Source of the DNA: Solitalea canadensis DSM 3403
Lineage (GTDB): Bacteria > Bacteroidota > Bacteroidia > Sphingobacteriales > Sphingobacteriaceae
DNA: 64,000 bases
Assembly (NCBI RefSeq): GCF_000242635.2
Contig: NC_017770.1
Span: forward strand, 868,001-932,000
Direction of reading: 5' to 3'
Shown here piece by piece: positions 59,442 to 64,000 of this stretch. A program made the position numbers and the translations under genes. Position 1 is the first letter of the stretch. Each line of letters begins with the position of its first letter. The notes under the pieces are model-generated. The model saw only the letters and a program-made list of their open reading frames with translations, was not told where the DNA came from and searched no databases.

Positions 59442-59934
59442 TAGTAAGTATTTGAGGTGTTTTAAAGTATTTGGTTGGATAATTATCTCGTCTTTTTTGG
59501 CTTGCTCTAATGAGCAGAACAACTCATATGAACTTAAATTGATTAATCAATTTAATAAGCTCACATTACGGCATGATGATGATAACTGTGGGGAGTGGGG
59601 AGGAAATATAGAAACAATAATAATTTATAGAAAGACTGAAGATGGAGATCTACTTGCCGATTATTTGAAATTAGTGAAATACTGTGAGAAACCAGATTCA
59701 ATAAGTCGGATATTGGCTAAAAACCAAGTAGTAATTACTAATAAAGAACAGAAATTAGTCCTGGAAAGTATTCACCAATTAATAAATGAGAAACTACAAC
59801 GAATGGACGTTCCACCTTCTTTTGGTTATTATAACGAAGTTTCCTTAAGTGGCTCTGCTTTAGAGGTTAAAGATATTCCTTCAATTAAATGGACGAAATT
59901 TGAAGAACTTCGCGAATCTATTTTAAAAAGATAA
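59416..59934 (+). CDS. Hypothetical lipoprotein
   Basis: A 172-residue predicted lipoprotein. A Lys/Arg-rich start is followed by a hydrophobic segment and a lipobox (FLACS). The mature part has a polar region with DDDNCGEWGGN and a helical C-terminus; no domain recognised. The start is uncertain: ATG 59416 overlaps the upstream gene by 26 bp, ATG 59431 by 11 bp, and both give a usable signal peptide. It is followed 15 bp later by the methyltransferase at 59950, consistent with one transcript. Confidence 0.65.
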   Translation: MQIKEMGFSSKYLRCFKVFGWIIISSFLACSNEQNNSYELKLINQFNKLTLRHDDDNCGEWGGNIETIIIYRKTEDGDLLADYLKLVKYCEKPDSISRILAKNQVVITNKEQKLVLESIHQLINEKLQRMDVPPSFGYYNEVSLSGSALEVKDIPSIKWTKFEELRESILKR

Positions 59935-59949
59935 TAAATTAACTATCCA

Positions 59950-60585
59950 ATGAACGATCCCTATCAACAAACTTTTCAAACCTGGAATAAAGTAGCCTCG
60001 CTCTATCAGGAGAACTTCATGGATCTTGATCTTTACAATGATACTTATGATAGATTCTGTAAGCTCATTGAGAAAGAAGGAGCTAAGGTGTTTGAAATAG
60101 GCTGTGGTCCGGGAAATGTGACAAAGTATCTTTTGGCCAAGCGTCCAGATTTGTATGTCGAAGGTATCGATATAGCTCCAAATATGATTGAATTGGCTAA
60201 AAAGAACAATCCAACAGCTAACTTTCAAGTGATGGATTGCAGGGAAATCGATAGGCTTACAGATATGTTTGATGCAATTATGTGTGGCTTCTGTATGCCT
60301 TATCTATCGAAGGAAGACTGTGCGAAATTAATTAAGGATTGCTCAAATTTATTAAACCCCGGTGGTGTTTTATATTTCAGTGTAATAGAAGATGAGTACA
60401 GTAAATCAGGCTGCGAAACCAATAGCCTTGGCGACAAAATGTACATCTATTATCATGAAGTGCCTTATTTGCAGGATTATCTGAAAGAGAATAGTTTTGA
60501 TCAAATTGAAATAGAGCGTAAGGAATATGTTAAAGCAGGAGAACTCCATTCAATTCATATGATCTTTATTGCGAAGAAGAAATAG
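59950..60585 (+). CDS. Class I SAM-dependent methyltransferase
   Basis: A 211-residue Methyltransf_25-like enzyme. Motif I FEIGCGPGN has Glu49, Gly51, Gly53 and Gly55; motif II ends in EGIDIAPNMIE; then come DCREIDRL and the later motif LLNPGGVLYFSV. It has no extra domain. Small enzymes of this type methylate diverse small molecules, and the acceptor cannot be told. It is the last gene of the plus-strand run, 15 bp after the lipoprotein gene. It is not closely similar to the other methyltransferase at 55238. Confidence 0.88.
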   Translation: MNDPYQQTFQTWNKVASLYQENFMDLDLYNDTYDRFCKLIEKEGAKVFEIGCGPGNVTKYLLAKRPDLYVEGIDIAPNMIELAKKNNPTANFQVMDCREIDRLTDMFDAIMCGFCMPYLSKEDCAKLIKDCSNLLNPGGVLYFSVIEDEYSKSGCETNSLGDKMYIYYHEVPYLQDYLKENSFDQIEIERKEYVKAGELHSIHMIFIAKKK

Positions 60586-60621
60586 CGGATGCTGATAAAA
60601 AGTTAATAAAGAGGTTCATTG

Positions 60622-60641
60622 CCGTCAGTTTTAACTGATGG
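60622..60641. terminator. Small hairpin between convergent genes
   Basis: CCGTCAGTT (60622-60630) can pair with AACTGATGG (60633-60641); the inner pairs must open to give a loop. It lies between the + gene ending at 60585 and the - gene ending at 60692, but no T run follows. Confidence 0.3.
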
Positions 60642-60691
60642 AGATGAATAAATGAACAGGATGAAAATACTAATTAACTTTTGACTTAACT

Positions 60692-63600
60692 TTACCCTTC
60701 CTTCTTCAAATTGCCTATAAACTGCGACGGACTAATCCCAAACTGTTTCTGAAAATCCCTTGAAAAGTTAGACGACAACGTATACCCGATTAAATCCGCC
60801 ACTTCATTGATCTTGTAATTTCCTTCAGCCAATAATTCTGCACCTTTTTTCAAACGAGTTAGGTTAATCAGCTCGTTGGGGGTAAGGTCGGATAAGGCTT
60901 TGATCTTGCGGTACAACGTAGGTTTACTCATGTTCATCATTCTCGACAAGGTTTCCACATCTAAATCCATGTCGGTTATATGCTGATAAATAACCTGGTT
61001 TAATTGGTCAATAAAGGCTTTGTCAGCTTTCGAAAAGGAAATTCCCTTTACATGCGATAGAGGAGAGCGCGAAAAATAATCTTTAATAATGGTACGATTC
61101 ATCAACAAATTATTCATTTGCGCAACTAAATGGTCGAGTGAAAATGGCTTTTCAATATAAGCGTCGGCCCCAACCTCCAAGCCTTCAATTTTTGAGTTTA
61201 GCGAATTTTTGGCCGTTAATAAGACAATTGGAATATGGCTGAATTGCAGATCAGATTTTAAATGACGACATAATTCAATACCATCCATCAATGGCATCAT
61301 AATATCTGAAATAACCAATTGCACGTTTTCTTTTTGCAACACATCAATCGCCTCCAAACCATTTAACGCATGAACAATATTATAATCGGTTGAAAGCTCC
61401 TTTGAAAGGTAATTCAAAATCTCCACGTTATCCTCCACAATCAATATCAGCGATTTTGATTTATCCATTTCCTTGTTCGCAGCCGGTTCTACAATACTCT
61501 CCGTTTTATCTTCATAATTTCGCAAATTGATTTCGGTTTCCTGGTGGATAGGCAGCGAAAGCAAAAACGTATTGGTATCGTTGGAGGTGTGTTTTAACCC
61601 AAGCTTTCCATTATGCAACTCGGCAAGTGATTTGGCCAGTGATAAGCCAATTCCGGTTCCTGCTTCTTTGTCGGTTTCTTTAATGCGGAAAAACGGCTCG
61701 AATATCTTTTCACCCAATTCATTCGGAATAATAAAACCGTCGTTAATCACTTCAATATGGAATAACAGATCTTCACTGCTAAATGCCAGCAACTTTACCA
61801 AAACCTTTTGTGAAGAATACTTTATGGCATTATTGATCAAATTGCTGATAATTTTGCGTAAAGCCTCATTATCCGTGTAAGCGTGAAGCACAATACGTGG
61901 CATTTCCAATTTATAGTGTAATTGTTTTTGCTCAGCCACTGGTCTGAATTGCTCAAAGACCTCATTCAGTAAGTTATTAATGTTGTTGTCTGTAAAACTT
62001 AGGCTGAAATTGTTGGCTTCAGCTTTACGAAAATCCAACAGTTGATTGGTCAGATCAATCAGGCGGTTAGTGTTTTTATTCATCATCTCAAGACTTTCAT
62101 TAATTTCTCCATCATCAATTTTTTGTGCGATCAATTTATCCAAAGGCATTTTTATCAATGTTAATGGAGTACGGATCTCATGTGTAACATTGGTAAAGAA
62201 ATCAATTTTTGCATTGTAAATTTCGCGCTCCTTATTGATTTCCAATGCCGCTATCTGGCGTTTACTTTTCTCGCTAATGGCCAGGTAATAATACCTGAAA
62301 ATCGTGAAAATAACAGCACCTATAATAATTGCATAGATCAGATAGGCCCAAATTGTAGCCCAGAAAGGCGGCAATATGTTAATTTTTAAAGTAGCTTCCT
62401 TCTTATTCCAGATGCCTTCACTGTTCGACCCTTTTACCTTGAAAGTGTAATTTCCGGGTGGAAGTTTGGTGAAGTAAATCTTCCGGTTGTTTTTTAGGTC
62501 CACCCAGTTTTTATCTAAACCTTCCAGCTTATATTGATAAGCATTCATTTCTGGGATGATAAAGCTCAAGGCAGCCACATCAATACTGATATTTGATTGA
62601 TCATAAGGCAACGTAATGGAAGTAAGGTAAATTTGCGATTGTTTTAAAGGCGAATTCGTTGGGTTGATCGTTACTTCATTATTATTAACCTGAATACCGG
62701 TAATGTAAATAGGAGGGACATAGCTGTTGCGTATAAAATCTGAAGGATTAAAGCTGATCAGGCCTTTAACCGTTCCAAAAAATAGCGTTCCATCGTCATT
62801 TTTTAATGCCGAATTATAATTGAATTGTTCAGTTGGTAATCCGTTAGGTGTATGATAAATAGTAAACGTTTCCGTTTTGGGGTTAAAACGACATAAACCT
62901 TTTGAGGTGCTGATCCATAGTAATCCGCTGTTATCTTCCAACACCTTGAAAACCTGATTAACCGATAACCCGTTCTCCACTGTATAGTTCTTGGTTTTTC
63001 CGGTTGATGGCTCATAATGGATCAAACCACCTTCTGTACAAAACCAAAATGTTCCGTTACTATCCTGGTACAACGAGTTCACATAGTTATTAAAGAGCTT
63101 TACTTTATGGGGTTCATAAGTCTTTTCGCCATTTGACTTCGTTGCAATCTTGCAGAAGTAAACGCCATTCCCGTAACTGCTTATCCAAAGTGTTCCATTT
63201 TTTTCTTCATAGATCGATTGGATAGGGAAGTCGAAAAAGGGAATAGCTGAAAAATTATCGGCGCCTCGGTTATACTTAAACAGACCACTCCACGTGCCTA
63301 CCAAAATATCCTTATCAGCAGTTCTGTAAAGCGTCACGATGAAATTGCTTCTGAAAGATTTTCCATCCAAGGCGGCATTATAGTGTTTAATTACCTTGTT
63401 TGTTTTCAAATCCATTACATCTAAACCGTGCTCATAAGTTCCGATCCACAATTTATCATCATCAGCCACCAATCCATGAAGATTATGATAAGATATGCTA
63501 CCTGGTTTTTTATCCGGAAGAAAACTTTTTACCTCTCCGGTTTTGAGGTCCATGCGGTTTAAACCTGCATCTTCGGTACCGATCCAAAGTTTTCCATAGT

Positions 63601-64000
63601 TATCTTTACAAATCTCATGGACAATATTGCCGCTCAGGGTGTTCTTACCTGGTTCAGGAAAGTATTTTTGAAAATTGTTAAATTGTTTCGAATAATAATT
63701 GATCCCTCCAAAATAGGTTCCTACCCAAATGCCACCTTCTTTATCCCGATTAATAGCCGAGATCACATTATCGGTAATAGAATAGGGGTTGCTGAACTCT
63801 TTAGCCACATAACGATAGTTGCCCGTTTTTAGATTGTAAATACATAACCCTGCTTCAGTGCCAAGCCAGTATTCATCGGCAGCCTGCTTAAATATGGTAT
63901 GTACATGAATATCCGTTTTACCATGATTCGGAAAAAGATTGCGAAGCTGCTGCGTTCTGTAATTAAAATGTAAAGCTTGGTTCATCGTTCCTATCAACAG
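60692..64000 (-). CDS. Hybrid two-component system regulator (propeller-Y_Y_Y-HisKA-HATPase-REC-AraC), N-terminus outside the window
   Basis: About 1,100 residues are visible; the frame is open to the window edge, and full-length members have around 1,300-1,400, so the signal peptide and first propeller blades are missing. Order on the minus strand: two-component propeller repeats (GKLWIGTEDAGLNR, GTLWISSYGNGVY type) to about 62720; a Y_Y_Y domain about 62650-62400; one membrane helix about 62365-62290; HisKA with His at 62180-62182 (VTHEIRTP); HATPase about 61900-61550; a receiver with Asp at 61304-61306 (SDIMMPLMDG); and an AraC-type HTH about 60990-60700. This architecture defines Bacteroidota HTCS regulators that sense glycans in the periplasm and switch on polysaccharide-utilisation loci. 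No SusC/SusD pair is in this window, so its target lies beyond the edge or elsewhere. Confidence 0.95.
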   Translation of the reverse strand: MLIGTMNQALHFNYRTQQLRNLFPNHGKTDIHVHTIFKQAADEYWLGTEAGLCIYNLKTGNYRYVAKEFSNPYSITDNVISAINRDKEGGIWVGTYFGGINYYSKQFNNFQKYFPEPGKNTLSGNIVHEICKDNYGKLWIGTEDAGLNRMDLKTGEVKSFLPDKKPGSISYHNLHGLVADDDKLWIGTYEHGLDVMDLKTNKVIKHYNAALDGKSFRSNFIVTLYRTADKDILVGTWSGLFKYNRGADNFSAIPFFDFPIQSIYEEKNGTLWISSYGNGVYFCKIATKSNGEKTYEPHKVKLFNNYVNSLYQDSNGTFWFCTEGGLIHYEPSTGKTKNYTVENGLSVNQVFKVLEDNSGLLWISTSKGLCRFNPKTETFTIYHTPNGLPTEQFNYNSALKNDDGTLFFGTVKGLISFNPSDFIRNSYVPPIYITGIQVNNNEVTINPTNSPLKQSQIYLTSITLPYDQSNISIDVAALSFIIPEMNAYQYKLEGLDKNWVDLKNNRKIYFTKLPPGNYTFKVKGSNSEGIWNKKEATLKINILPPFWATIWAYLIYAIIIGAVIFTIFRYYYLAISEKSKRQIAALEINKEREIYNAKIDFFTNVTHEIRTPLTLIKMPLDKLIAQKIDDGEINESLEMMNKNTNRLIDLTNQLLDFRKAEANNFSLSFTDNNINNLLNEVFEQFRPVAEQKQLHYKLEMPRIVLHAYTDNEALRKIISNLINNAIKYSSQKVLVKLLAFSSEDLLFHIEVINDGFIIPNELGEKIFEPFFRIKETDKEAGTGIGLSLAKSLAELHNGKLGLKHTSNDTNTFLLSLPIHQETEINLRNYEDKTESIVEPAANKEMDKSKSLILIVEDNVEILNYLSKELSTDYNIVHALNGLEAIDVLQKENVQLVISDIMMPLMDGIELCRHLKSDLQFSHIPIVLLTAKNSLNSKIEGLEVGADAYIEKPFSLDHLVAQMNNLLMNRTIIKDYFSRSPLSHVKGISFSKADKAFIDQLNQVIYQHITDMDLDVETLSRMMNMSKPTLYRKIKALSDLTPNELINLTRLKKGAELLAEGNYKINEVADLIGYTLSSNFSRDFQKQFGISPSQFIGNLKKEG

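Overview
The window comes from an AT-rich member of the Bacteroidota, most likely a sphingobacterial lineage (Sphingobacteriaceae or a relative such as Solitalea). Evidence for this: two secreted proteins ending in the type-B C-terminal domain of the type IX secretion system (gliding-motility-associated CTD), a hybrid two-component regulator of the propeller/Y_Y_Y/AraC type, a DUF2807 'GIN' lipoprotein, PorT-like outer-membrane barrels, upstream sequences that mostly lack a Shine-Dalgarno, and a few TTTG / TAnnTTTG-like promoter boxes. The genus is inference.

Layout. 1-10.6 kb is ordinary chromosomal housekeeping on the minus strand: a HupE/UreJ-like membrane protein, the glycerol pair glpK-glpD, small membrane proteins, an MmcQ/YjbR protein, a GIN lipoprotein and class I ribonucleotide reductase (nrdB-nrdA) with a long structured leader. 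10.6-16.8 kb is a compact signalling locus. A lone receiver protein is divergent from a tightly packed five-gene operon: E1/ThiF-like adenylyltransferase, GNAT-like acyltransferase, 7TMR-DISM sensor kinase, receiver-histidine kinase, and stand-alone receiver. 17.3-45.3 kb is occupied by two T9SS cargo proteins. The first is a 7,558-residue Ig/PKD-repeat giant carrying two independently amplified, nearly identical repeat arrays (about 966 bp and exactly 1,050 bp periods). The second is a 1,715-residue propeller/PKD protein. 45.3-51.1 kb holds a HAD phosphatase, a CAU tRNA gene and what looks like a decayed insertion hotspot: an integrase relic next to the tRNA, a universal-stress-protein gene cut off by an IS3-family transposase fragment, and a frameshifted YozG-like HTH gene. 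51.1-64 kb has envelope proteins, an intact universal stress protein, two methyltransferases, PhnA/YjdM, VOC, YCII and SDR proteins, and a minus-strand hybrid two-component regulator that runs off the end of the window.

How parts work together. GlpK and GlpD convert glycerol to dihydroxyacetone phosphate; no glycerol facilitator gene is present here. NrdA and NrdB form one enzyme. The signalling operon can be read as a multistep phosphorelay (His468 to Asp58 to His156 to Asp59) whose first two genes may make or modify a small molecule or conjugate; this coupling is a hypothesis. The two giant proteins need T9SS machinery encoded elsewhere. Three word-built inverted repeats (positions 1-396, 5129-5335, 45276-45324) sit at gene 3' ends and look like an unusual class of bidirectional 3'-end elements.
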